A stretch of DNA of 64,000 nucleotides from Curvularia sp. ZM96 (lineage: Eukaryota; Ascomycota; Dothideomycetes; Pleosporales; Pleosporaceae), in assembly GCA_022457065.1 (NCBI GenBank), contig JAJGBQ010000004.1, forward strand, positions 1 through 64,000. The letters are read 5' to 3'. Below the pieces are notes generated by a model, which was given only the letters and a program-made list of their open reading frames with translations, did not search any database and was not told the origin of the DNA. Both the position numbers and the translations under genes were made by a program. Every line of letters starts with the position of its first letter. Position 1 is the stretch's first letter. Below, one piece after another: positions 35,476 through 46,713 of the stretch.

Positions 35476-37139
35476 TTAAGAAAATCGAACATCTTGACCA
35501 TTGACCCAGTTACCGTGTAGTCCAGCCCTTAGGCGAAGAGGTAGATAGATAATAGCTTGTGCTTTTCCAAACTCTCTGGTGCTTACAATATGCAGCTCAC
35601 TTGACATGGTCGAGTAATTGTTCACCAGCGCCATAACCCAGCCATCGCCTTCACCTGCACCAGGTCTCGCAATGAAGACAGGTTCTTGAACGAGGTGAGT
35701 CCGGCCGGGGAAGTATCTTTGCATGCTCATTGAATTGTAGTCAAGATACCCAATGGAATTATATGGTGGGTGTCCCCCTCCCATTACCGGCGCAATAGCT
35801 GGAAAATCCGTACCCAGGCTTGGGTCCATGATATCCATAAAGGCATGGCTGTGTCTCTTGCCAGAAGAGCGATCGTCAATACGTGGAAATTCGCAGTCCT
35901 CATGGCCAATAACCAAAGGTTTTGGCAGATCAAGTTCCGTAGACCCCGGATCGAACCTGAAGCGAACGAGTTCTGCGGCAATCTGCTCGGGATTAGGCGC
36001 ATTACCATTGGCGTCGGGCCACCAGAAAAAGACATTTTTGTTGGTCAAAGGAAGGTCGAAAACGATGTTGCCAGAATCATCCTCGTAAGCGTTGACAGTA
36101 TGACCAGGGAAGGCGTTTGGAGCGCGGAACCACTTTACGTCGGATCCTGATGCGCCATAGCGAGGTAAGACGCCAAGATAGAATGGAATATTGGGATTCC
36201 ACTGCCAATGTTCGCCACCTTGCTTCATACGTTCAAGCTCACAGGTCTGCGGAATGATAGGAAACAATATCTTCGTCGCGTCAGCACTTTGGCATCTTAG
36301 CAGAAGGAGGACAGATCAGACCCAGTTCTTCGTGAAAGCAAAGTCATGGATCATTGCCACAACAGGAGCAACAAGCCAAACAGTTTGGGTAAATTTACCT
36401 CCAGCATCGATCGTGAAATAGCAGACGTCAGGAGTGCCATCGCCCTTCGCTTCGTATCCAAAGCATAACAGCTCCTTGGTCTCATCATCGAGTTTTGGAT
36501 GGGCAGTGAAGGTCAAGCAAGGCAACTGCCCATCAAAAGATTCCAACCCAATGGTCTCAAGGGTCACTGGATCCAGTGAATACGGAGGAGAGTCTTCTTT
36601 GCATGCCAAGAGACGGCCGTTAAAGTAGAGAATATTAGTATTGGCAGTACTTCGCACTTTGAATTCAACGGCATCAGTGTATTTGTTGCGATACTTCCCT
36701 GGAAGAAGAGGATATGTCAGAAACTCCGTTTAAGATTGAAGAAGGAGCATTTATACCAATCAGGGCACGTTTGACCTCTCGTTCCCTTGTGAACTTTTCT
36801 GTCCTCACGTATCTTTGCTTAAAGTGACAACGTCCGTCTTTGATTCGAAAGGCGCTGATGTTGCCATCCCCATTGAACCACTATGATGAACGCTTTAGTA
36901 ATGACGGAGACACCGCACAGATGATAACTTTTACTTACTGGATCGTTCTCGATAAACGGCGGGAATTGTGGGTCTGGCATAACCCGATAGAATGTTCCAT
37001 CTATCTCAGAAGGTATTTCGCCTAAAACCTCGAGATCCTGTATTTCTCCTTCGAATCTACATGGCTTCATGAACCCCGAAAACTGGGGCTGCTGAGGGAA
37101 CGCACTGCTAACTCCGCTTGCTCTAAAATGACCTGACAT
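35476..37139 (-). CDS. Carotenoid/stilbene oxygenase family protein
   Basis: Predicted nonheme Fe(II) dioxygenase that cleaves a carbon-carbon double bond of a carotenoid- or stilbene-like substrate. Exons 37139-36939, 36880-36757, 36698-36322 and 36270-35476 give 498 residues; introns of 58, 58 and 51 bases have GT/AG ends and good branch sites (ctgac). The four expected iron His positions are visible: TAHPKLD, MIHDFAF, GHTVNAYED and the C-terminal GLHGNW; WFNGDGN and RVMPDPQFPPF are further family signatures. An in-frame upstream ATG at 37,202 would add 21 residues. It is divergent from nothing close by and sits at the repeat boundary. TAACTCCCC lies 166 bases before the ATG. Substrate unknown; lignostilbene-type cleavage would suit the neighbouring aromatic pathway, but that is inference. 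Confidence 0.9.
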
Positions 37140-37304
37140 CGTTGGTCGCGTTTGGCTTCCAATACGCAGAGAAAGACGTGAGCAGTTTTGATGGTGGCCC
37201 ATACGAATATCCAGAGGTACATCGGGTTAAATATACCCAGATCCAGAAGAAGGCGCTCGTTCAGCCGCTGAATCAGTTGTATTCATGTGGCAACCCGACG
37301 GTAC

Positions 37305-37313
37305 TAACTCCCC
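37305..37313 (+). promoter_or_regulatory. TAACTCCCC site before the carotenoid oxygenase gene
   Basis: Nonamer 166 bases before the ATG at 37,139, preceded by CGG with a 3-base spacer (37,299-37,301). The same nonamer is in every promoter of the cluster. Confidence 0.55.
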
Positions 37314-37583
37314 GGCGCGTGTGCGGTGCTCCCGGTCCGCTAGTTGTTACAGTACTACCAGGCTACTCCCCTTTGGGTATAAGTAGCCCCACCACAAAGT
37401 GCGACGCACGGCCTTGTAACCACCACAACCTTAACGCGTCATATCTTACTACTATAGATAATCTTATAGCTACTTATAGCTATTAATACTCTACGACTTA
37501 ATAGACATTTTACGTATATAGAAATTAAAAAATATATAGTATTATTTAGTCTACGCTTAGCTAAAGATACTAAGGCTAACTCG

Positions 37584-37795
37584 TGTGAAGGGCTACGCCC
37601 AGGTACTCTACCAAGAAGATAACATAACAACAGAATACGTAATTCGTACGAGTCACGTGACCTTCTCTTTCTGTACAAGTAAGAGAAGGTATAAAAGAAG
37701 TATATACTTAGCCTATCTTCTTCTTTTCTTTATCTTTCTTCTTCTGTACGATAGGTGAATGCATACTCGTTAGTTAGGCCTCTCCGCCCATAACA
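37584..37795 (+). mobile_element. 212-bp solo LTR, copy 1
   Basis: Runs from tgtgaagggctacgccc to ccgcccataaca, with a TATA-like gtataaaag near 37,690 followed by a CT-rich stretch. The 212-bp copy at 52,552-52,763 is homologous over its length. No target duplication is found here because it abuts Gypsy LTR fragments, so its left and right flanks no longer match. Confidence 0.75.
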
Positions 37796-38040
37796 CTAAC
37801 CTAGACTAAGACTAGGCAAGTATACCCTAACCTCGTGTAACATCTAATAGTCTCTAACCTTCGGCCCTCATCTAGAAGAGATCCTTCGCTGTTACTTGTA
37901 ACACGCAACTAACCTGTGGGGTACGTTAACTCTTTTCTACTACAAGTCGCTAGATGATTATATAGCTTATAGCATTTTACTATCTCGCCCTAACCTAGAC
38001 CAAGACTAGAAAAGTATAGCCTAACCCCCTGTAATAAGTA
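37796..38040. repeat. Gypsy-type LTR fragments, both orientations
   Basis: 37,797-37,841 and about 37,928-38,037 resemble the last part of the 490-bp LTR (ctcgccctaacctagac, gtaagtata-like, cccgtgtaaca), while 37,872-37,895 (gatccttcgctgttacttgt) is the reverse complement of the LTR start. They represent nested, truncated relics. Confidence 0.7.
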
Positions 38041-39877
38041 ATACATATGTTTAGGCGCCCTATGGGCTTGATGGACACAGAAATATCAAACTATACCTAG
38101 TACAAAGCATGCTGCACAACCGCGCTCGGAAGATTCGTTATTTGAATAGAAATATTAGTTCGCAAGACTCTTAGGAACTAGGCCTAGCCCTAGCTTACAG
38201 AACAAGCTGTATGCTTAGTACGGTGTGACGCGCGGCTAAGCTAGAAACATCGAACCTGAAAAGCGAGCCTGAGTGCCTATATATGCCGCATTATAGTTAT
38301 TTTGCTACTAGTTCGTTTCTCTACTGCATTACGGTGTTGCAGTAGAAAAAGGGGTGTTGTACGCGGCAACTAATTAAAGGCGTGCACTTTCATGCTCTCC
38401 TAGCCTAGTTTGTAGTGTTGATCCGAAACAACACTCTATATCTCGTATTCTACTTTGCATGGAGTACTTATTAGCCTTTACGATTTATTACTCCTTGTGC
38501 TCTGACTTTTATCCCGCGACTGGGACAGTTAGCACAATCTAATGTCTATTTCTAAACGATTTGGCGCGTACCTAGCGCATGATACGTTGAGTAATCATCT
38601 ACGTCCCTGCTTCGAGTGAGATGTAGATCTTTTGGCTTGACGAGCAGTGGCGACGCCAGCTTTACAACTGCATTTGAACCTAATCCGGGATATGATTCCG
38701 AAAACGAGCGACATGAGCAACAATTGGCTTGCCCTGCGAATGCCGATGCAAATTCGACACCAGGATTTCAAGTCTGGGGTCTACTCGTTGAGTCAAGAGG
38801 CAGCTGTCGAGATTGAGCACGTCTTGTATTTTGTCAGTAAAAAAGATCGAGACCTTCAGACTTAGTACTCTGGATGAATCGAAATGAATAGTGCAAAAAA
38901 TAAGTTCTTCTTGATGGACCCCAACGCTTAGCCGATGGGAGTGAGAGCTGCTGTCACCAGGCGATATAAGAAATTACCATCTTCAATTGCTAGCGTGAGG
39001 ATCGTTTTGCTGATAGCTACTCACTCATCAACCAGTGATGCGAACGGTTGCAATGCCTGGCACACGATCGTCGTGATGGACAATGTAGAAAAACACCACG
39101 TAGAGTGCCAAGCTACTCCGAAAGACGTAGTAGACGGTGATATAGGAGCGACTAAGCCGATTTAGGTGACTGCTGACGTTCAGAAAAAGAAGGATGATCC
39201 AGTGATTGCTCAGATGGTTGATCTGCAATCTCCGAATTTGCCTTATAGTTTGGAAACTGCAAGCCTGGATGGATACTGATAGGTATTTTCCACAAGAAGA
39301 GCATGAAGAGAAGAGAGCTATAGAAACATTTGAAACTCATGACCGAGACGAATAACCAGAAGACCCTGATATTATTAAGAGTGGTCGGCCCCTGCTTTAG
39401 CGAGGTAGCCTTATCACTCGGTTAGGAAAGGCTCTCTCCGTAAGGAATAGGCTATAAAAGATGCAAGTTTGTGTTCAGCATACATTGTTGAACCTTTTTA
39501 TTAGCATTACTAGAGAGCACTGTTATTGAATGCTAGTTGCGTAGATGCATGTAGCGTCTGAAGTGGTGGCCTATCGATGGATAACCAATGCGTTCTTGGG
39601 GTTCATTTTCGCCTGTACTTCACGAACGGGGAAGACAAGAGAAGCCTGGGTAGATAAATAATAACAGCCGAGGCCACCCAGGTTAAGGGCTGGGACACCC
39701 AGGTCATGAGACTCAGAATTAGAAGATTGGGAACAAAAGAGTAACGCATGACATTTTCCATTGGTAAAGTGTTGCGCGCCGCAAAATTGCTCCATGCGAA
39801 CATTTTTGGACTATTGCTTGTTTGGCTATTTCTGCGCCCCTCCGGTACGACAATTTCATAGGACTTTCCTTCAAATT
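38041..39877. other. Gene-poor stretch beside the regulator gene
   Basis: About 1.8 kb with normal base composition and no RIP, but no recognisable gene. Short open frames (38,647-38,865; 38,935-39,165; 39,603-39,881) give proteins with no motif I know and no intron-supported extension. A tataaaag at about 39,452 follows a GC-richer segment and could be part of an old LTR. Confidence 0.45.
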
Positions 39878-42592
39878 TCATAGCATATTCGAGCCCGAGT
39901 ATCTATCTAGAAAGCCTGAATCAGCTAGATTTAAGAGCTCGCCTGGGCCAAGTCCCAGGTGTAAGTCGGTAGAGTCGTAAAAATGTAGGTGTTCGTGCGA
40001 TTGCGTACTATCAAAAGTTCCTTGTATACCAAATGCTTCGGATGAATAACCAGGCAAGCCAGACATATCAATTCTCAAATTATTTTCTGGCATATCTATA
40101 CTCTCAGTTAAGAACTGATACTGTGAGGGAAAAGCGACGTTCTTACATAACACTGACAACCAGTTGGAGAGTGCGGAAGTATACCGAACACACTTATCTG
40201 CCGTTCTGTTTCCTTTGAAAATTAAGGACAGGCATTCTGTTGCGCGACACAGAGATTCTGTGGACAGATGCAACTCTTCCATCACCAAAGGCTGGTCGTA
40301 TATCTTTGTCTGGTGCTGGATAACTAATGCAGAATATAATACAAGTGATGCATTAAAAGCTGAAAAAGTGAGTTTACTTTTGTAAGATATTTGACAGCTC
40401 CAAGTGACTTACCATAGTAGAGTGAAAACCACCAAGCGCCAAGCAGATGTCGAGGGGGACTGTTGTGTTTCGATCCCCAGCTGGTGATGTTCAAAATAGT
40501 GATTGCCGACTGAACACAAAGCTGAACACTATTGGCACCGACCTGCCGCAGCGTAGATAACTGCAAAGGATCTACCTGAGATGATCCCAAGATCTCCAAA
40601 TACATACAAAGTATTGGTCGGTGTGCAAGTATGCGCAGATTGAGGAACCTCAGGGTCAGGATGATACGCAGCCGCATGATCTTGAACTCGTTTGGCTCTC
40701 TTTCCAGATCTTCTAGTCCAACCAGTGATATTTGCTTTGGCAGATCGCGCTGCCACGAGAAGAATCTTTGCTCGCATTTCAGAAGGTAGGAGGCAGTCTC
40801 GAAAATGTCGATATGATCTTCGCATCCTAGATTGCTTCCGTATAGAACGTCAAGTACATCTGTCATAATCTGGTAAAGAATTCTGTGGCGTGTCAGACGG
40901 AGGTTTCCCATGAACTTTTATATACTAACATCGTCGCTGTAAAGAACTGTACGCTGATTTCATCTTCCGATTGTGAGTCCGCAAGGGTCTGGGGAAGCGC
41001 AATCTTGACGAACTGCTCTGGAATAGAAATAGGTCGTCCCATTGTCATACTTAGTGTTCTGAGCAGGTTAGAATTGATACTGAAATGGTTGTTGGTACTT
41101 GCCTATCAAGCATAACACATCCATACCAAGTTCTTTTGCGGATCTCACGTTCTAGAGGTGGATACTGCTGGAGAGCATCACAAGAGTGCAAACCCAATTG
41201 GTAAGCTGCCTTCACAGCAAGACCATGGATGTTCCACGTCTCAATCGAACGTTCAGAACCTTGGAGGTACTGGCTCATCAAGAGTAGGAGTTGGACTAAG
41301 CATTTCCCGTCAGAGCTATAAACTAAAATAGCGTGGGTATCTCTGCATACCGATTTCAACACTCGTGCCATGCCGTATTTGTCGATCACAAAGGATTGAA
41401 GCTCGGCGAAAGTAGACATCTGACTTAGATGTACGCTCCTGCGCAGATAGTGTTGCATCATAGCCTGTATTGACACTTGTCGCCATTGCAAGTATTATGT
41501 TGAGTAAGCCAAGCCATGACCTCCGCACAGAAACGATGTTCGTCGAAGTCAGTTGCCGATAAGTCTGAAGAAATCCTTTTTTTTCGATGTACGGGAAGAG
41601 AATACCAGTTGAACTGAAGTAAAGCTCTATGAGGTGGAGGGTATCTTGTTGTGGTGGTAGTATGAATGGTTCTGCTCCAGTCGAGACAGCATCAGAATGG
41701 TTAGCGCGAACTTGTATTGGAGACGGGGGCCGTGATGAATGTGGGATGTGGCTCGTCATGGTACATTCATCTGGAGATATTGGGCTACCCATCGATGCAG
41801 CCTTTTTCAAAATCGCGGTCGTTGACTGAACGATTCGACGCGTAAATGCTATGTTTGAGGATGGTCCTAGGAATCTAGTTAGTTACTTAGAGTATGTTAC
41901 ACTCCAGAAGTATTGTTCGTACCAAAAAATCTCAAGTCTGCTTCATCTGTAAAGATCATTGAGCCCATTCCATCAGTCGGATCTTCAAGGTCGGCTGAAT
42001 TCCTTGCAGCGTCCTCCGCCCGCGACGATGGGACATCGCCAGGGATTCTAGACGAATGTGATGCAGGGGACGTGTGTGTAGTACTATTGCTTTGCACATC
42101 TTCAATCTTGCTTACTCTGGTAGACAATCCAGTAAAACCATTCTCGAGACTTATGAGCCGAGCTTGAAGTGCTTCTATGAGACTGCAATTGAGTCAGATT
42201 AGAAGGATTCTTGGTAAAGCTGTACTATTGGCTAGTAGGAGGCTAACCCTTCGGCAACAGCGTTCTTGGTTAGAGTGCCAGTATTGGAATATACGCATTC
42301 AAGGTTGTAATCTTTGCAAACGGAACATTTCGGTCGTAATCCATCACACTATTCAAGCTACTCAGCAATCATCAAACATGATGAGGTGAGGCTACAGCCC
42401 GAAGCCACGAAGATGTGCAGCTCATCAGCCCGGACGCAGGATGCTTTCACTTACACGTGATTTGCGTTGTCTGCAATTCGTGCATGCAATTGTTGCCCTA
42501 TTCCTCTTCGCTGGCCTTCTTTCGGCACTGTCATCGGCTCGTGTCGAGACATCGTTTGGGCGGGGATCACCGCTAAGACTCGGAGGTGTCAT
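39878..42592 (-). CDS. Zn2Cys6 transcription factor (fungal-specific TF domain)
   Basis: Probable pathway regulator. Eight exons (42592-42455, 42348-42248, 42182-41923, 41866-41351, 41295-41103, 41058-40930, 40882-40413, 40359-39878) give 762 residues. The binuclear zinc cluster CTNCRQRKSRCDGLRPKC, then SVCKDYNLEC, spans the first intron at about residues 37-64, followed by a short coiled linker (LIEALQARLISLENG). The middle-homology domain contains YLQGSERSIETWNIHGLA, KAAYQLGLHS, LDR and then TLSMTMGRP. The fifth intron (41,059-41,102) starts with GC (AG|GCAAGT) and not GT; only this splice gives the expected LDR-T-LSM reading. It is divergent from the FAH hydrolase across a 455-base shared promoter with one TAACTCCCC. 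Confidence 0.9.
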
Positions 42593-42822
42593 TGTCCCAT
42601 GAGCTCGGAATGTCCATCCGATCTGGAATGCTCAAAGTCGGGAAATGACAAAAGATGATTCCTACCAGGTGAATGCGCTACAACAGCATAGCACACTCAC
42701 CGCGGATTTAAAGACTGAAAGTGCCTGGTTAACCACATGAGAGATGGATACCCCGCATTTCGTCCACACAATAGGGCCGATACATCCGAGCACTTCCGCC
42801 GCTCTGCCGGATCGAAATAGCT

Positions 42823-42831
42823 TAACTCCCC
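42823..42831 (+). promoter_or_regulatory. TAACTCCCC site in the TF/hydrolase shared promoter
   Basis: Lies between the divergent starts at 42,592 (231 bases away) and 43,048 (217 bases away). A CGGATCG heptamer precedes it at 42,808-42,814, as also before the MFS gene site. Confidence 0.6.
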
Positions 42832-43047
42832 GCCAATTACTGCAGGCTAGGAATAGCCACGAAGGTACAGTACTATTATGGTACAGTATACCGTTGTTCA
42901 CTTGCTAACTCCGAGCCGCCATGGTATCCGACGAGTCTGAATATGTGGGGCTTCTTCCCTGATAACAATGTTATAGGGACCTTGTAGTGCAGAGAAATAT
43001 AACAGGGTAGAACACGAAAGTCCTTGATTTACCACCTAGTTTTGAAT

Positions 43048-44063
43048 ATGTTGGTTCCATGGAATAGGTTGATCCGCTTTGTAGCCACCGATGGCCGAGT
43101 GCTTCGCGGCGAGCCTATTCTTCCCAATCCGGACTTTGACTTGGGTCAAACAGATGAAAGGACCAAGCTGCAGGCCAAGGTGATCGTTGGAGATGATATC
43201 TACGACACCACGGGCAAGACCAGAGTGTCTGAAAAGGTGGTCACGGTGCAAAAACTGCTAGGCCCTCTCGAGCGGGACGACGTTGACATTCTGCGTTGCG
43301 TCGGCCTAAACTACGCAACACATAGTTAGTGAAACTGCAATTATGCATCTATCCCAATTCCCAGTATTTCATCCTCGACTAACTAGTAACATTAGTCCGC
43401 GAAGCTGGACGGAGTCCTCCACCATTCCCTTCCATCTTCTTCAAGCCTAATACGTGCATTCACGATTTTGGAGCTGATGTTGTCATCCCAAAGATTGCAC
43501 AGGACGATCAAGCTGACTACGAAGGGGAGATGGTCTTGGTTATTGGCAGAGATGCGAAAGATGTGAAGCTTGAGGATGCTCTGGATTACGTGGCTGCGTA
43601 CACAGCCGGCAATGACATCTCCTCGCGAAAACTTCAGCGCGATCCAAAGCTAGCGGGGGGGGTGCCTCAGTGGTGCTTCTCCAAAGGCTTCGATACATTC
43701 GCTCCCCTGGGTCCTGCTCTGGTGAGGCCTGACCTGATCGGAAATTACAAGGATTTGATGCTGCAGACAATCGTAGATGGTGAGATCAGGCAACAAGAGT
43801 CTTTAAGTGATTTGGTGTTTGACTGCAGCTACCTGATACATTATCTGTCACAAGGTACAACCTTGCGCAAAGGTTCGGTAATCATGACGGGAACTCCAGG
43901 AGGTATGTTGTCAACTTCATGCTGAACACGGCGAGCACTCGGCTGATTAGTATTAGGTGTGGGTGCAGGTCTGAAACCTCCGAAGTATCTTGTTTCTGGT
44001 ACGACTATGGAGGTTAAGATCAGTAAGATTGGAACTTTGAAGAATGGCGTCAAATTTGCATAG
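43048..44063 (+). CDS. FAH-family hydrolase, probable fumarylpyruvate/maleylpyruvate hydrolase
   Basis: Last step of the gentisate route: hydrolysis of the ring-cleavage product (or its isomer) to pyruvate and a C4 acid. Exons 43048-43324, 43396-43902 and 43957-44063 give 296 residues; introns are 71 and 54 bases. The family pattern is clear: LIRFVATDGRV, CVGLNYATH, IFFKPNTC, the metal-site DYEGEMVLVIG, YTAGNDISSR, GFDTFAPLGP, MTGTPGG and VEISKIGTL-like VKISKIGTL. The start ATG at 43,048 is chosen because it gives the usual WNRLIRF beginning. Its neighbours are the regulator (divergent) and gentisate dioxygenase (convergent, 199 bases between stop codons). Fumarylacetoacetate hydrolase or acylpyruvase activity cannot be excluded from sequence. 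Confidence 0.9.
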
Positions 44064-44262
44064 AGAGGTTTTTCTTGTTGTGGTGATCAATCGACGTAGA
44101 GATTGTTAACCCTGAAATCTGCTGAACTGTGTAGCAAAAGTAAGCTAGTGCGAGCTTAGATGATGTAGTCCTAAGGAGTTGATGTAATGTGGACATATCC
44201 TTTGACACGAACTTTTATTTCTCATCGTTCGATTTTGAGCACAATTCTCATGGTTCTACTAT

Positions 44263-45418
44263 CTAGGTTTCCAACCAATTGAATGCCAGGGCCTCGACAT
44301 CCTGATCGCTTGTTCTGTAGAAGCCTAAAGAATTGAGCATCGGCTTATCATGGCATATGTACAGATATACAGTCCCTTTGTTGCTTGCATGATGCTGATA
44401 TTCGTGCCATGCTGGAATGCAGAATGTATCACCCTGCTTCCAAGCATATTCCTTCTCTGCTATCGTAGACTTTCCTGTGCCTTCGATGACATGTACGATG
44501 GTTGAAGCTGTTTCTTGAATGGCTTTGGTTGACTTTCCGGCCAGTATGCGTACAGCAGCTGCGCCTAAAATACGGCTAACTATGTAGTAGATTAGTGTTA
44601 TGCTCCAGACTTTGTGAATCTTGAAACAGTTGAAACATACTTTCGGAACCATCAGCCTTAAGGTACCTCTCCATGTTGTGATCTTCGCTACTGGCGTCTA
44701 ACCGAGTTTTCATAGGCTCCCATGGGAACACTATGGGAGAAGCGTTGGAATCGACATCTTCCGCTGGGTAGCGTGGGTCCGCATAGTGTTCCACGAAATG
44801 AACGGGATAATGGACAAAGTTAGGCAGGTCTAGACAATCTAGCCAAATCATCGGTCCAGAGCCATCTTTCCCATGGTCATGCCAGTTCCAGGTAGGAGTC
44901 AGGATGACATCTCCGCGCCGCATCTTGATCCTCTGGCCGTGTACTGCTGTAAATCCACCTTCACCCTCGATAATAAAACGACAGGCGAAAGCAGTATGAC
45001 GATGCGCTGGTGCTGTTTCATTTGGCATAACGAGCTGAAGACCCCCATAAATCGTATCAGTAGTGTAAGGGGCATCTATGAGTGGTTAGCGGTGCATGTG
45101 GTCAACGGATGGAGCAATCAGATCAGTACCTCTGTATGGATTCACAAGCATCAGCACTCTGCGTTCGGCATGTTTCTCGGTAACAAGCTCTCCGGCCTGA
45201 AGAAGATTTGGACGAATCTTTTCATACTCCCAAACGTGCGGTGTACATTTGGGATTTGGCAGAGGAGGGTTCAGGCGTGTCATCTGGGCCCATAGAGGCT
45301 TCGTGTGCAAATCCTCGGCTTTTTTAAGCAACTGCTTGGTTGCTGTGTCGCGGTTGACTTGCTCTTCGGTGTGTGCTCGCTCGGCCGTCATCGTTTTGGT
45401 TGAGCTCATGGTGGACAT
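44263..45418 (-). CDS. Gentisate 1,2-dioxygenase (cupin)
   Basis: Opens the ring of gentisate (2,5-dihydroxybenzoate) to maleylpyruvate with Fe(II). Exons 45418-45130, 45075-44641 and 44579-44263 give 346 residues, close to the usual length; introns are 54 and 61 bases with good branch sites. The first cupin has the iron ligands in AHRHTAFACRFIIEG and NWHDHG. The N-terminal RLNPPLPNPKCTPHVWEYEKI and YGGLQLVMPNETAPAHRHT are typical of the family. The second cupin at the C terminus (KQGDTFCIPAWHEYQHHA) has a weaker site. The nearest ATG is 45,418; 45,409 is an alternative. TAACTCCCC lies 158 bases upstream. Confidence 0.92.
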
Positions 45419-45575
45419 CAAGAGTGCTACGTAGTTTGTGCGTGAGTTTGTACTCTAAACAAAGCCTTCCGTTGTATCTTGGGAAACAGAGTAGACTGAG
45501 ATATCCCAGTTTTATCAGCAGACATACTTCTCGAAAGAGCGGTATCTCAGGTTGATGCGGCTTTCGTGCCGGCAT

Positions 45576-45584
45576 TAACTCCCC
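45576..45584 (+). promoter_or_regulatory. TAACTCCCC site before gentisate dioxygenase
   Basis: 158 bases before the ATG at 45,418, with CGG three bases upstream (45,570-45,572), the same spacing as at 37,299. A variant TAATTCCCC follows at 45,650-45,658 with CGG two bases before it, and CGGATCG is at 45,604-45,610. Confidence 0.55.
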
Positions 45585-45866
45585 AGTTGTGGCTCGGGAT
45601 CACCGGATCGTTGCCGATTGATTGAGTCACCTGACCAGTTATATCGGCTTAATTCCCCGCTTTTGATGTCCTTTGCCTGTCTGCCCAACACCCGAACTCC
45701 ATACTTCACCTAATGAATGATGCAATCACCGCGCGGTTCGAAGAGGTCGGCATAAGAGGTCGGCTGCTAGAATGACAAGTTAATGTTCGGCTTAGAGGTA
45801 TGGCATATGCTACCTGGCCAGCGAAGCTGCATGAGATTGTGTCGTAAGCTCCCCCACACGCACCAG

Positions 45867-46480
45867 GGGGTAATTCCCGGCATGCGAAGAGACACAAGGT
45901 CGCAGTCACATGCAATTCGTGTAGGCAACGAAAGTCCCGCGTAGATTGGAACGCAGAGAATGTGTGACCTAATAGCACAAGCAACATGCAGTGCTTTCGA
46001 ATTCCTTTTGGCCAATGAATACAATTTACCATGCACGCGTGTATAATGGTTGCGATATTAAATTTGTTAAAGTACTTACCGCTACCTAGTTGTCCCAATA
46101 TTGGTTTGATGGGCTAGGCTAAAGTGCTCGTCGTGTAGACTTAACGATGTCGCGTAAATACATGGCTATAGCAACTCTTACAAGATCATTGGCATCAAAG
46201 GTGTGAGCGCCTTTCTGAGCTCTGAAACAACACTTGAAATGTGATTTATTGCAGGTACTTAGAGGCATCGAGGTACTGTCTAGCGGCGGTGAAAGTATCC
46301 GTAGCTTTAGTTCACAGTAAAGTATTTCTCACCGCAAGGAACGGTAGTCCTGTTCATGATCCCCCAGTAGTGTTGATAGGTTCTACGAATGACGTTAGTC
46401 ATGTAGATGCAGAGGACCAAGTTCTCGAACTACAGGATCTGACGGATAGAATAGGCTCAATACGCTACTAACCATTCTTT
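45867..46480 (+). pseudogene. Relic of a second Zn2Cys6 regulator
   Basis: Plus-strand reading near 45,885-45,943 gives AKRHKVAVTCNSCRQRKSR, closely matching the zinc-cluster start of the intact regulator (AKRNRATIACTNCRQRKSR), and is followed by GTAGAT where that gene has its first intron. Near 46,366-46,460 a frame reads DAEDQVLELQDLTDRIGSI, resembling SRAEDAARNSADLEDPTDGMGSM from the third exon of the intact regulator. The rest of the zinc cluster cannot be assembled and the activation-domain part is absent. I read it as a truncated, decayed paralogue. Confidence 0.6.
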
Positions 46481-46713
46481 TATCTTACCATTTCTGAATC
46501 TACGGCATAGTGACCTAATGAGACCATTGAGCCAATGGTGTTTACCTTAATCTTCTAGATAATGACTATAGAAGTAAACAAATCTGCTTACTAGCTACAA
46601 AACTAAGAAGTCAGTCAAAGCAACCAAACGGAAGACATATACAATTGCCTTGACTTCTTGAGAGTATCCCCACGGCTTGCCAACTAATGTGAACGAACTG
46701 ACATGTCCACTTT

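Noticed and set aside
37584..37795. Solo LTR with target duplication
   Set aside because: The flanks ACTCG and CTAAC do not match, so only the LTR identity (by homology to 52,552-52,763) is claimed.
38616..39165. Possible small genes on the plus strand
   Set aside because: No recognisable domain, overlapping alternative frames and no conserved intron signals.
39603..39881. Minus-strand 92-codon frame overlapping the regulator stop
   Set aside because: Starts on the ATG that overlaps the stop region of the regulator; no motif and probably 3' UTR.
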